Source: Cheilinus undulatus (lineage: Eukaryota > Chordata > Actinopteri > Labriformes > Labridae). Taken from it: 64,000 nucleotides of DNA. The notes below the pieces were generated by a model. The model saw only the letters and a program-made list of their open reading frames with translations. It was not told the DNA's origin and did no database searches. Position numbers and translations under genes: made by a program. Position 1 is the stretch's first letter; every line of letters starts with the position of its first letter. Positions 15,001 to 27,000 of the stretch are shown here, one piece after another. Location: the NCBI RefSeq assembly GCF_018320785.1, contig NC_054866.1, forward strand, positions 35,317,000 to 35,380,999, given 5' to 3'.

Positions 15001-18000
15001 TCATTCGTCAAAAACATACTTATAAAGGAAACTATAATACATTTGTTTGCAAAAACCTATGTTAGGTACTGGATTGAAATAATAATTTACTTGAATACAA
15101 TAAGTCAAGAACCATAGTGATGTGTCATTCACAAATGAGCCAGATCTAAGAGCCTCCTCTAATATGTGAACAACAGGAGCTGACTCCTTTGAGAATTGTT
15201 TTCCTTTTTACCCACGCCGATGAAATCAGCAGAGGGTTATGTAAAGGGTTCCGTATCTTTGTTTGTGTCTTTGTTTGTATGTGTACAAGATAACTTGAGA
15301 ACGGAAAGTCAGATCTTCACCAAACTTTCAGGGAATATTGGGATAGTGACAGGGAAGAATCGATTAGATTTTGGTGATGATCCACGCACCCATTCGTTTT
15401 TTCTCAGACTTTGAAATTTTAAACACCATAGTAATCAATGGGAGCGTAAGTTCCCAGGTGGCGCTGCTTAGGCGTGGGTCTGCTGCCTCAGACAGCCATT
15501 CTAGTTTCCTGATGTCAAGAGCTTAATCATGTTAACAAGGAATTGTGTGGGGGTAAGTGGGTAAGCTGTGGTAGCAGAAGCAAGATCAGAGTTTCTTGTA
15601 TCAAACTGTGCCAGACTGTACTGAACCAAACCAGACTGCTTGGTGGAAATTCACCTTTATGTTTATATTACACCAAACATCAATACAAGATAGATAAGAA
15701 AATAAATGTTGAATATAGATAGAGATTCTGCAATACTTGGCAACCGAATAAATGTTATGTATTTTTTCTCTTTTAGTTGCTCTGAATTACCAGACAGAGG
15801 GCCGGATGATGCAGCTCAACAGAGCCAAATTTATGGTGAATGGAGGGATTGGCTACGTCCTCAAGCCTCCTCCCATGTGTAAAGGTACTGGAACAAATAG
15901 ATAGCACACACACAAACAGAAACAAATACAAGGATTCAAATCTGTGTTTGTTACCATAAATAAAAGCTGATGGTCCTGTGAGGAGAGTTTTCCGGATTTA
16001 ATAGTGGGTAAAGGAATTCTGATGTCTCTTTATGACAAGAAAGGAAAACCACACCATCTGTGAGAAGATTGATTATTTCCATATAAATTAATTTTTAATG
16101 CCTGAAAGTGCTGCCAAAGGCGAGTTTCAGACGGTTATTTACTTCAACTTGTTGAAACAGCTGTTTTTAAACATCTATTAAGACAAAGATTTGATGAGAT
16201 TTGGATGATTTTGACTGTTAAAAGAACAGGGAAAATACTTTTTTGATAAAAACACCTATGGTATTTCATTATATTTATTGAGTTTGGCTGACTTTTACCT
16301 GGGAATAAAAGGCCTGGTTTATGGTTCTCTGTATACTTCTGAACATAAATTAGATAGCAGAGGATGTTATGTAAGTGACCATCAGTTTTAACAAATCCCA
16401 TTCATACACATTACACACCAGTTATGCCTCCATTGTAATTCAGTGGAGGACAATTTGACCTCTGCACATCTTGACTCCAAAATGACCTCTTTTTCATCAT
16501 CTCTTGGACATAAATATGCCCTGAAAGACTGTGGATGCTACCGCTAAGCCAGTGCTTCTCAAACTTTTTTTTTATTGAACAAGGGGGAATTTTCAAGCCC
16601 CACCTGGCTCAATCACCCCAACAAAAATCCTGACAAATTACACATTTTTAAATTTATTGAACTAACACCAAGTAATGTAGGAGACCATTTGTGCCTGACA
16701 GGTAACTGATGTTACCTTTACCATGCGTAGTTCCTGCTGTCGATACTCAGTGACTTTTCTTTTAAAGAAATCCAGTGGCTTGGTGATGTGACTGGGGTGT
16801 GTTGTCTCCAGGTGTCTCCTCAATTTGTTGGGCCTCATGCTGTCTGCTGCTAACGGTTTCAGACACAGAACACACACGGGTCTCTCCTCTGCCCCCACCA
16901 CTGCTACCGTGAATCCAAACCCTAGATAACTATCATCATCATTTCTTTTTGGTTGGCTTTTTTGTTGACTTGCCCATCTGTCTTGTGTGAGTGCGATGCC
17001 GCTGGCTCGCCAACCTTGGTGGTCTGTGTCACAAATCTATCCATATTGCTCAGAGTAGCCTGCTGCCTTGTTGTGTGAAAGTTTGTTTTGTTGCGCTGCA
17101 GTTAACATGCCGATGTCAATCATTAGTTTTTCACTTTAGTTCCAGGTTAGATTTTTCTCCCAGTTGCCTACCTTATGCTGTTTAATAATTTATTGTTCTT
17201 TTAATTTCAGCTAAATGTAGGCTATTGTGTGTGGGCGTTTTGTTTCGAGTGAATGATCTTTATTGTCAAGAAAGAAAGACGCATTAAATTGAATATTTCC
17301 TCCCATGTGTCGCGCCCCACCTGTCATGTCTCCATTCCCCACCAGTGGGTCACGCCCCACACTTTGAGAATCACTGCGCTAAGCCAACAATTGTAGCCAA
17401 CCATATAAGTATACAGTATTACCCCATCATTTAAGAAATGGGTGTATTTTTCCAGTCCTTTAAATCTGAAAAATATCCAGAACATATTGAGCATTTAGAA
17501 AAGATTGGATTACAGGATTGAGTGATGACATAAATGACAGTTCTTGCTCTGCTGTCTTTCATTCCCTCCAGGCTCGTTCAACCCATTCAGTGATGACCCG
17601 CTTCCAGCTTACCCCAAGAAGCAGCTCATTCTCAAGATCATTAGCGGACAACAGCTGCCCAAACCACCAGACTCCATGCTGGGGGATCGAGGAGAGGTAC
17701 CCAAAACATTCTCCGTCTGTCCCTCTGTCTGTCATGCATGTAAACAAACAGACTCGCACTCGACCTCTCTGAGATTTTCAGCTGTCTTTAGCAGAAACAT
17801 ATGCAACTCATAAAAATGAAATGTGATTTTTTTTTTTTTTTATCTTTCCCCTCTGTCAGATTATCGATCCATTTGTTGAAGTGGAGATCATCGGCCTGCC
17901 AGTTGATTGCTGCAAGGAACAGACGCGAGTTGTTGATGACAACGGTCAGACACACACAAATCTATCTGAGCACATCGCAATGCAGTGCAGTCACTCACCA

Positions 18001-21000
18001 GCTGAGGAAGATTGCTCAGAATGACTGTGATCAATATAATGATAATCATGCATCAAATTACAACAAGAAAGGGCCAGTATGTAGTGATGAACCGAGGGAA
18101 AACTATCATTAAACATGCAGCTTTCCTTTCTGGAGCTTTGTACATGTTTCAGCTCCATATTCAGTTCTCCAGCCAGCAAGTTAACAATTTTGGTTCACTC
18201 TCACCGCACTAAAAAACTCAATATGTGAAAGCAGGAGGCATCTGCTGTAAGTGACGCATTGTTCACTGCCAGCTAAAGAGCTGAGCAGTGCACTCAGAAA
18301 CTTGCCAGGACCTAAAACAAAGCAAAAAATAGCATGATTGTTGGACTTCTGTCGACTAAGCGGCCAAAAAATATCACTCCTAATGTCAGCAATGTGTAGT
18401 CTCGGCCCATAGGTTGTCTCTGCTGCCTCCAAGTGGATGGATGAAAGTGATCAGGGGTCCAATCTGTGATTTTAAGTTCACTGACTAAAGGTGTACTGCT
18501 GTTTCAGAGTCTTTTGCAAAACTTATTCTACTTTTGTGTTATACACCACAGCATGTAGTCATATTCCTCCAGTTCCTCAGCTGATTCCAACCAGGATTCA
18601 AACACAACTCTGATTTAAAAATCAATAATTGCACGTTCAAAAGATACTATATTAATAATAATTGTTAAATGTTTTAATGTTAATAATGGTTGCTGATATT
18701 CACCTTCTTGTATGTTACCCTTTTATTGGTTTTATAAATACAAATATGATCAATATAATTTGGCTTTTTTGACGAAACAACAACAAAAAACATATTTAAT
18801 GTCAAGTGAAAACAGATCTCTACAAAGTAATGTCAAATAAACAAATATATGTGACTGCATAAATATTCACCACCTTCAAGTCAGTATTTGGTGGATGCAC
18901 CTTTGGCTGCAATCATAACAATGAGTCTGTGAGGATATGTCTCAATCAGGCTTGCACCTGTGGATAGTGCAATTTTACTCATTCTTCTTTGCAAAACTGT
19001 TCGAGCTGTGGGAATCAGGCGTGAACAGCCCTTTTCAAGTCCAGCCACAAATTCTCTATTAGACTGAGGTCTGGGCTTTGACTTGGCCACTCCAGAACAT
19101 CCACCTTGTTGTCTATAAACCATTTCTGTGTAGCTTTTGCTTTACGCTATCTTAAGCAGTAGTTCCCTTGCAGACTGAATAACATTATCCTCCAGGATTT
19201 TCCAATACTTTGCCATACTCATTTTAACTTTACAAGCCTTTCACAGCCAGCTGCCAGGAAAGCATCCCAACAGCATGATGCTGCCACCAACGCTTCACAG
19301 TGGTGTGTTTGTGATGATGTCCAGTGTTTGGTGTCTGCATCCACCACACATAGCGTCTTGTCTCATGGCCCATTTCAGTCTCATCAGGCAATAGAGCTCT
19401 CTTCCAGTTGACCATGGAGTCTGGCGAACTCTAGTTGAGATTCAATATTAGTTTTCTTCAAAAGTTGCTTTCTCTTTTACACTTTCCCATTAAGCTTTGA
19501 CTGGTGAAGAACCTGGGGAAAAGCTACTGTATGCAGAGTCTCTCCCATCTCAGCTGCTGAAGCTTGTGACTCCTTCAGATTAGTCATAGGGGTCTGGGTG
19601 GCCTCTTTTACTAGTCTCCTTCTTGCACAGTCACTCAGTTTTTGAGGCCGGACTGATCTAGACATATTTACATGTGCCATATTACTTCCATTTCCTAATG
19701 ATGGATTTAACTGAACTCCAGGGGATGTTCAGTGCCTCAGATTTTTTTTTTAATAACCTTTTCTTTCAGTTGCTTGAATTGTTCTTTTGTCTTCATGGTG
19801 TAATGGTAGCCAGGAATACTGATCAACTAGTGACTGGACCTTCCAGTCAGAGGTGTCTTTACGCTGCAATCATTTGACACATCACAACACTAAGGTGATC
19901 CTAATTTCACTAGTTGTGAGACTATTAGCACCAACTGGCTGGACCTCTGCTGAATTAGGTCAGTCACTTTAAAGGGGGGAATATTTATGCAATCACTTAT
20001 TTGACCTTTTTTGTTTAATTGACATTACTTTGTAGAAACCATAATTTATTTTTAAATCAATAAAAGGGTGAAACATCTGAGGGGGTGAATTCTTTTTTTA
20101 GGCACTCTACCACATGCATTTACATTTCCAAAGATTACTGCATACTCTGATAAAATCTGATGAAGTAAACAATAACAGATGCTACTTTCCTTAGGCTGTA
20201 GAGCACTGCAGGGATCAAAAGTCAGATTAATTAATTAGAGGCATAAAAGAAGCAGAATGAAAGGTCTGATTGTGTCACCCCTAACATGTCTCCACAGATG
20301 AGGGCATGCTGCAGGAGGAGGGTAAAAGCTTCCCCTGGGAAAGGTTATTGAGAACTGGGAGCTCAACAGTATTATCAGATTAGTGCGCAGGGCATCGAAC
20401 CATGAAATCCTTCATCTGAAAAATCAACACTTATTTTTTTTCTAGTTTTATTGTAAATACTGTAAATGCATTTACAGACATGAATAAGGCCACTGCAAAA
20501 TACTGTTTCTCTGATTCTACCAATCATAGGTTTGTGCTTTAAAAAAATAAAATCACAAATATTTCTCCTTACTGCCAAATTAAGTATTCCCATTATGGTG
20601 TTCTGTTGTTTGAAATGACTACTGGTAAAGAAAACAATGGTGCTATTTATTATCATACAACTACTTACAAGAATACAAAGTTGCTTTACTGATGTTTTAA
20701 GTAAGGAATCATGATTTGATGTTGCATGCAGGCAATCTGGGCAGTGTGCAAACCACAACACTACTTTCAGGGAGATTTAACTTTGTATGGAATGGTGGGG
20801 GCTACTAATTAATACATAAGAAATAAATAGATGTAGTAACTTGTGTATGTAATGAAATGTTTTTCAGAAAATTTCTTGACTATAACAAAACTGAGGTAAT
20901 ATTTTGTGTTTATATGCACGGTATTGACTCAGTTTGGGCGTTCCCAGTTACAGATAGGTAGGCAAATACAAACATGTTTGCTACCTTAATTAATGGATGT

Positions 21001-21034
21001 GTGGGGGAAAATAAATAAATGAATTAAAAAAAAT

Positions 21035-21098
<64 letters not shown>

Positions 21099-24000
21099 TA
21101 TATATATACACCATACAAAATCTCGACAGCCTACAAACAGTTGTCAAAAAAACAACTATCAGTACAGTAATATCAGTATTTAGCGACTACCCAAACTTTC
21201 ACAAATCCTGCTTTGCTAAAGGGGAGCCAAGCTCTCCTGGCTTGCTAACTGCTCACTCTAAAATACTGGGGGATGTTCTGCCAAATTTGGAACAAAAATG
21301 TAAAACAAAAGTTTTTAAATTCCTGCCTATGATTAACAAATCAATATCTCATGCTTGTTTGATATGCAGTAGAGCTGAAATGGAGGGGCTCTCATGCATG
21401 TGTAAACACTGATTTAACAAAAAATATGAGACCACATCAAAAGGATTCCACCAAACAATGATTTCTGAACTCATTTAACCTAAATAGGATTTTTTTGTTG
21501 CAGTATTTATTCAGAGCCAGAAAAACAGCATTTTTATTTTCTATACCAGTCTTCATTTTCTGCAATTGACACACTAAAATGAGAAGCTGAAAGTTGAACA
21601 GTTTGGGTAAATGCTGTGTACAATAAAATAAAAAAAAATGTTCATTTTAAAACCTTAATATCATACAATAAGAGAAAAACTAATTGTTGTGCATATATTG
21701 TATATATTCAGTATATTCAGTTTTGTTTGAATGCATTTTTAGTTACTCTCACTAATTTGGGACTAGTCTGTTCTGATAAGTTTAAAAGGTCAGCATTGTC
21801 TTTGAAAGGGAATTTGTTTAAATGAAATGTTTTCTGTAAAATTTCCTTTCTATGATCCACACAAATTCCCCAAATTTCGCAAAAAGGATCTAACATTTCT
21901 GTGAATATTCCTAAATATACAGTGCTTAACAAATTTATTAGACCACCACCCAAAGTAAGGTTTATGCCTCAGCTGCATCTGGAAGTGCTTTAATGCAGAC
22001 TCTTTCATTTTCAGTGAGCTCCGCACATTTACCATTTTGAACAGGAATGAGGGATTTCAAACTGAATTCACCTTTTTATACACAAATTCGAGCCGGCTCA
22101 CTGGGCTTCTCTGAGAAGACAGAAATTAATCAAGTATAACATTCAACCACTAAAAATATTTTTTTCTGTTCAGGAATGCAAGTAAATCACTATAATTTGA
22201 CATATTAATCAAGAAATAATAATGTGCTATACTATTTTTTCAGTTTTTTGTAAATCAGTAAATTTGAAAATTCATGGATAACAATAATAATTAGATTTTA
22301 ACATTGAAATATCATTTCATTAAAGAGCTTCTTTGCAGAAACGTAAAAAATGATTTTGGTAATTACCAACTCTGTTAATTTAGGACAGCTGTGGCATAAA
22401 CCTTACTTTGGGTGGTGGTCTAATAAATTTGTTAAGCACTGTATGTTTTTTACATATCCCATAAAAATTACCCCAACATTTTTTTTTCAAATATTCCCCA
22501 AACTTTTTCATAAAGCCTAAACATTCAGAAAAGAACATCCCCAAAAGTTCCATGTAAATTCCGGGAATTTTTCAAGCAAATTTCCCAAAATTCTTCACAA
22601 AATTTTAAGTTCTTTTCCCAAGAGTCTATGAAAATGATAGAAAATTCCTCCAAGCATCCAAACCAATTCCCTGAAATTTCAATGAAAAATCTCGACATCC
22701 CTGCTCTAAATTCCCAATCAAATTTCCAAAAAATACAGATAAATTCACCAAATTTACATAAAAATATGTAAAATTTTCAAAGTAACCCCCCCCCAAAAAA
22801 AATTTAAATAAAATTCCCCAAAACATCATGAAAATGCCTTAAAATTTACAAAATTCCCTTAACATATTACAATTTTCCCAAATTCATATGAAAGTGACAA
22901 AAGTTCTACCAAATTTTCCCCAAAAGTTCCGATGAAACTCTCCAAATATATCCTCGGAATTTTCATTAAAAAATACTTGAAAATTACCAAGTAAAACTCC
23001 CAAAATATACAAGCTAAACCCTAAAATTTCCATAAAAATTCCTGAAAATTTCAGAGCAGATTTTCCCAACATTCCAAGAAAATTAGAACTGCAATGAACA
23101 TTCATTGCAATTATCTCATAAATTATTTCTCTGTTGTAGAAAAACCAACATGTTTTGTCCTCGTATGCACATGCAGGGTCTTAGGAGGTTATTGAACCAT
23201 CATTTTAATAATAAATGTGTTTTGTTTTTATTTTATTGTATTTTATTTTCCAGGTTTTAATCCAGTCTGGGAAGAGACGCTGTCATTTACACTTCATATG
23301 GCTGAAGTAGCACTGGTGCGTTTCCTGGTCTGGGACCACGACCCAATTGGACGGGACTTCATTGGTCAGCGGACAGTTGCCGTCAGCAGCTTGATGCCTG
23401 GTTTGTGAAGTCTTTCACTTGTTCACATTCATCCACACAAGACAGATGGGAGTCACAATTATAATAAACTAAATCATATGCACCATTATGCTTGTGGCTT
23501 TGGCAGTGCTGTGGCTTTAGGGCACGTAGTTTATGTCCAGTGAACCTGTTTGCTTGATTTGTATACTGTAGCATGTGTAGCTTTTCTGGTTTCTTTCATT
23601 GTTGACATCCATCAGAGTTGGATCTGTACTCCTTGTGCCCTGTCCTCTGGCGACTGATGCACAATCACAAGTCTGAATAAAGCTGCTATCTCTCACTGGC
23701 TCACTCAGTCATTCATTCTGCAACTCAAATGCTTTTTTCTTCACTCCTAACAACAGGTTACAGACATGTGTTCTTGGAGGGGCTGACTGAGGCTTCCATC
23801 TTTGTGCATGTGTCAGTGCATGATGTCTATGGGAAGGTAAGTGCTTTGAAGCTTTTAAAGCTTGGTATTGTTTCATTTTTTTCCAAGTGGGTATCTTTTA
23901 TCAAATGAATTTTATTAGAAGGTAAACGGAGAAAAGATTGTAATTTCTCAATGTGTTAAAGCATCTAAGCTGAGCTCCTTTGACCCTCTGTCTTTCTAGT

Positions 24001-27000
24001 GGAGCCCTCTAGTCCTGAACCCCAGCTTTACCATAATGCACTTTCTAGGAACTAATAAGGTATCCTGTTGGCTCTGTGTGGTGCTGCATGAGAAGCAATG
24101 CATGGTGCAGAAGTGCAGTTTGTGTTATGCTATGAAGCATCTACAGTGAAGTTGTTGTGTGTGAAATTGAAGGAATAAATCACAGATTTGTTTTGCCTGT
24201 CATATTTATTCATTAATTTTCTTTTGACTTTTGCTCTTGTCTCACTTCACTGTTTCACTTCATCAAATAAAGCATAATTTGCTATGTAAGCATGAGTGCA
24301 TAACCCAGAACAACCCCTGGAAGATTGTTCACTATGGAGGAAGCCTAAGTGTGCCATCTATTGGTTAAGCCTGTAAAAGCATGCAGTTGCCACATTAACT
24401 GTAAACTAAGCTCAATACATGGCACTGATTTCCTTCAGACAATTAACCCTTGACTTTAACTTTCATGTGCGAGAATGTTTTTGTTCCATCTCCATCTGAA
24501 TTCTGATCTCTTCCCCTCTTTCTAAAATCCTTTTTCAGCACACTTTAACTTCACATTCTTTTGTCCTGACTCTCAGGGTTCTCAGCTGCGAGGTATCCGG
24601 GGTCTGTTCAACCGTTCTTCCAAGTCCTCTGTGGATACCAACACTGGTGGCCTTCGGAAACGCTCCATCAGTGATCACCTCCTGCGGCGCACGGCCAGTG
24701 CCCCTGCAAAGGGGCGCAAGAAGACGAAGATGGCATTGTCAGAGTCAGTGGCTTCGATATCAGACCAAAAAAATGGCACAGGTGCTGAAGAAGGAGGAGA
24801 GGGCATGTCAGGAAAAGATGAAGGGGAGAAGCGTTCCCAGACCAGAGCCCCCCTCATCCACAGACCTATGTCCATGCCTTTAGACAGGCTTCTTCAAGGG
24901 CAGCTATCCATCTGCTCCCCAGACAAGGAACAGCAGGATATGGGTGCAGACACTGTTGTTGGTGGGTATCTTTCATTTTAACCTTACGAAAGAATGGAGA
25001 GTGTTCTGGCTGCAGACCTCTAATTTCTGATGCCCATTCTCACAAACCAATCATCTGAGATGCCGTGTCTGTCAGAACTGAGGTGTCATAATATGTTGGT
25101 AGGACATATTTCCAGTTTTAGATTTTTTTTTAATTAACCTTTATTTGTAAACAAAGTCTGGCAGTTACATTTATGAAATAACCACACCACAAACATTACA
25201 GACTAAAAAACATTTCATAAATAAAACAGAGAAAAAGGTTGGAGTTCTAATCTGGGATTAAATTGTATATTGACCCATTTTAGAAGTCGATAAGTGAACG
25301 GTAGCTCACTTTTGTTTTGTTCACTTCAGCTAAAGTTAAAATAGCTATGCTAGCTACATAATTTGCATTACTACATAAGCCAATGTAGTCAGTTTTAGCA
25401 ATGTGAGCTTTAGAAAATGTAACTAAAGCTAAAATAGCTACATAGATACATAGCAATACCTACATAGCTTACATAGCTGCTTTGTGAGCTTAGCTTTAGC
25501 TAAATTAGCTACATAGTGCTGTTATCTTAAGCTAAGTTAGCTTCATCAATGTGAGCTTCAGAAAATGTAGCTAAAGCTAATGTACCTACGTAGCAGACAT
25601 AGCTGCTTTGTGAGGTTGGTTTTAGCTACGTTAGCTCTGTTGTCTGTAGCTAGGTTAGCACTAGCAAGATGAACTTTAGCAAATTTAGCTGAAGCTAACT
25701 TAGCTACGCCGATAACAAAGATATGAAGGCCACACAGCTTTTTGAACTTCACTTTAGCTATATAGCTCTGTTATCTACGTAGTTTTGCAGCTACAAAGCT
25801 GCATAACCTGCCCTTGCAGCGTTAGAATGTTTTATAGAGGAAAAGCTTTTTACTGTAAGCAGACTGTTTACTCAGCTCTGTCAAACGGTTTGTAATCAGG
25901 CCTTGCAGGTCAGGTTTTGGATTTTTAACTTTGGGATCCTAACTCTTACACTAATCCTAAACTGAAGTTCAATCCAATTCAATTTCAAAAGTTTTAGCGT
26001 GTATATGCATCCTGACAGAGATAGCATCTTGGATGATCAGAATATGAGAGTGGCTGCCAGAAATTTATGGTCTCTAGCCAGACTGTCTTGAAAGAATTGC
26101 ATTAATATTCTAATATGCAGAAAAATATCCATTCTAGTTTCACTGACATTACATGTTTAAAGATTAATTTAGGAATACTAACACATGCCAACCTCCAACA
26201 TTATTAGGGCATTAACAACTGTCGCAATTGCTATGTTGTTCTATGTTGTATTGTTCAAGTAATGTAACTGAAACATATGGCAGTACTGCTACTTTCTGTA
26301 ATAAAATATATTGTGTAATGTCATATGTTAAATTCTTCTCTGTCTTACTTACCCTGCTTCAGTTATCTAAAACTCGTGTACAGTAATGTTACCATGTGAA
26401 CCAAGAGACTACAGCCTACTCACCACGTTACCTTAACATGCCTTTTCTGTCCCATCTTCATCTGTTGTGCTTCTCTATAGTAGAGAACTGACTAGGATGT
26501 ACCCACAGGTAATCCAAAATACCTATTGTCTGAAGGTTGCATCGTTCAAAAACATATCAGTATTGCGTCCACCCAGTGTATTCTGTTATAAAGTGGTCTC
26601 AGAAATATATTTGTGTCATTTGATCCCATTTGACCAAACCAATCCCATTTGACCATCTCTTTCCTAACCTGATGTCCGCAAACATGGATTTTACCTTTAT
26701 TTTAACTTTCACGGCCTCATTTTTCAGCTTTCCCTTCACAGTCGTACTTGGTGATCCATTTGTCTGTGTATTGTTATCGCATTGTATTGGCTGGACCGTT
26801 AATTGTTGTCATTTTATTGTTGGTTGGCTTGGTATTCTACATTAAATGGTATAAGGTTACACTTTATAACGCAGTCTTGACTAATCTTTTTGTCCAATGG
26901 TCTTTTTTCACAGGAGGTTTCCCTTTCAACAGGCCGAGGTCTTCCTCAATGGACCCTTTCATCGAATTGTCTCTGTGTATTGAACCAAGCATGTCTTCCC

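Larger units (their letters stand above)
17945..23253 (+). other. plch1 intron of 5.3 kb, repeat-dense
   Basis: Holds a Tc1-like pseudogene copy (18713-20085), the candidate microexon (20298-20321), a TA microsatellite (about 21037-21108), and a degenerate AAATTCCC-type array (about 21820-23095) with a Tc1-type MITE inside. The remaining stretches, including 20322-21036, show no supported gene. Confidence 0.75.

Noticed and set aside
20375-20761. 128-codon minus-strand frame in a plch1 intron
   Set aside because: No domain or motif, AT-rich intron composition, and no splice partner.
22626-23105. Phe/Gly-rich minus-strand frames
   Set aside because: Produced by the degenerate AAATTCCC array, with no coding signature.
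24995-26065. CRISPR-like repeat pattern
   Set aside because: The units are imperfect, lack regular spacers and occur in a vertebrate genome. They fit a minisatellite inside a mobile element.
26476-26520. Possible alternative plch1 exon after ctctatag
   Set aside because: In the phase left by the preceding exon it reads into a stop after three codons and has no conserved sequence.
26748-26913. Upstream Met and hydrophobic N-terminus of the 947-codon open frame
   Set aside because: This is intron sequence that happens to stay open. The acceptor before 26914 joins the plch1 exon in phase and family sequence begins there.
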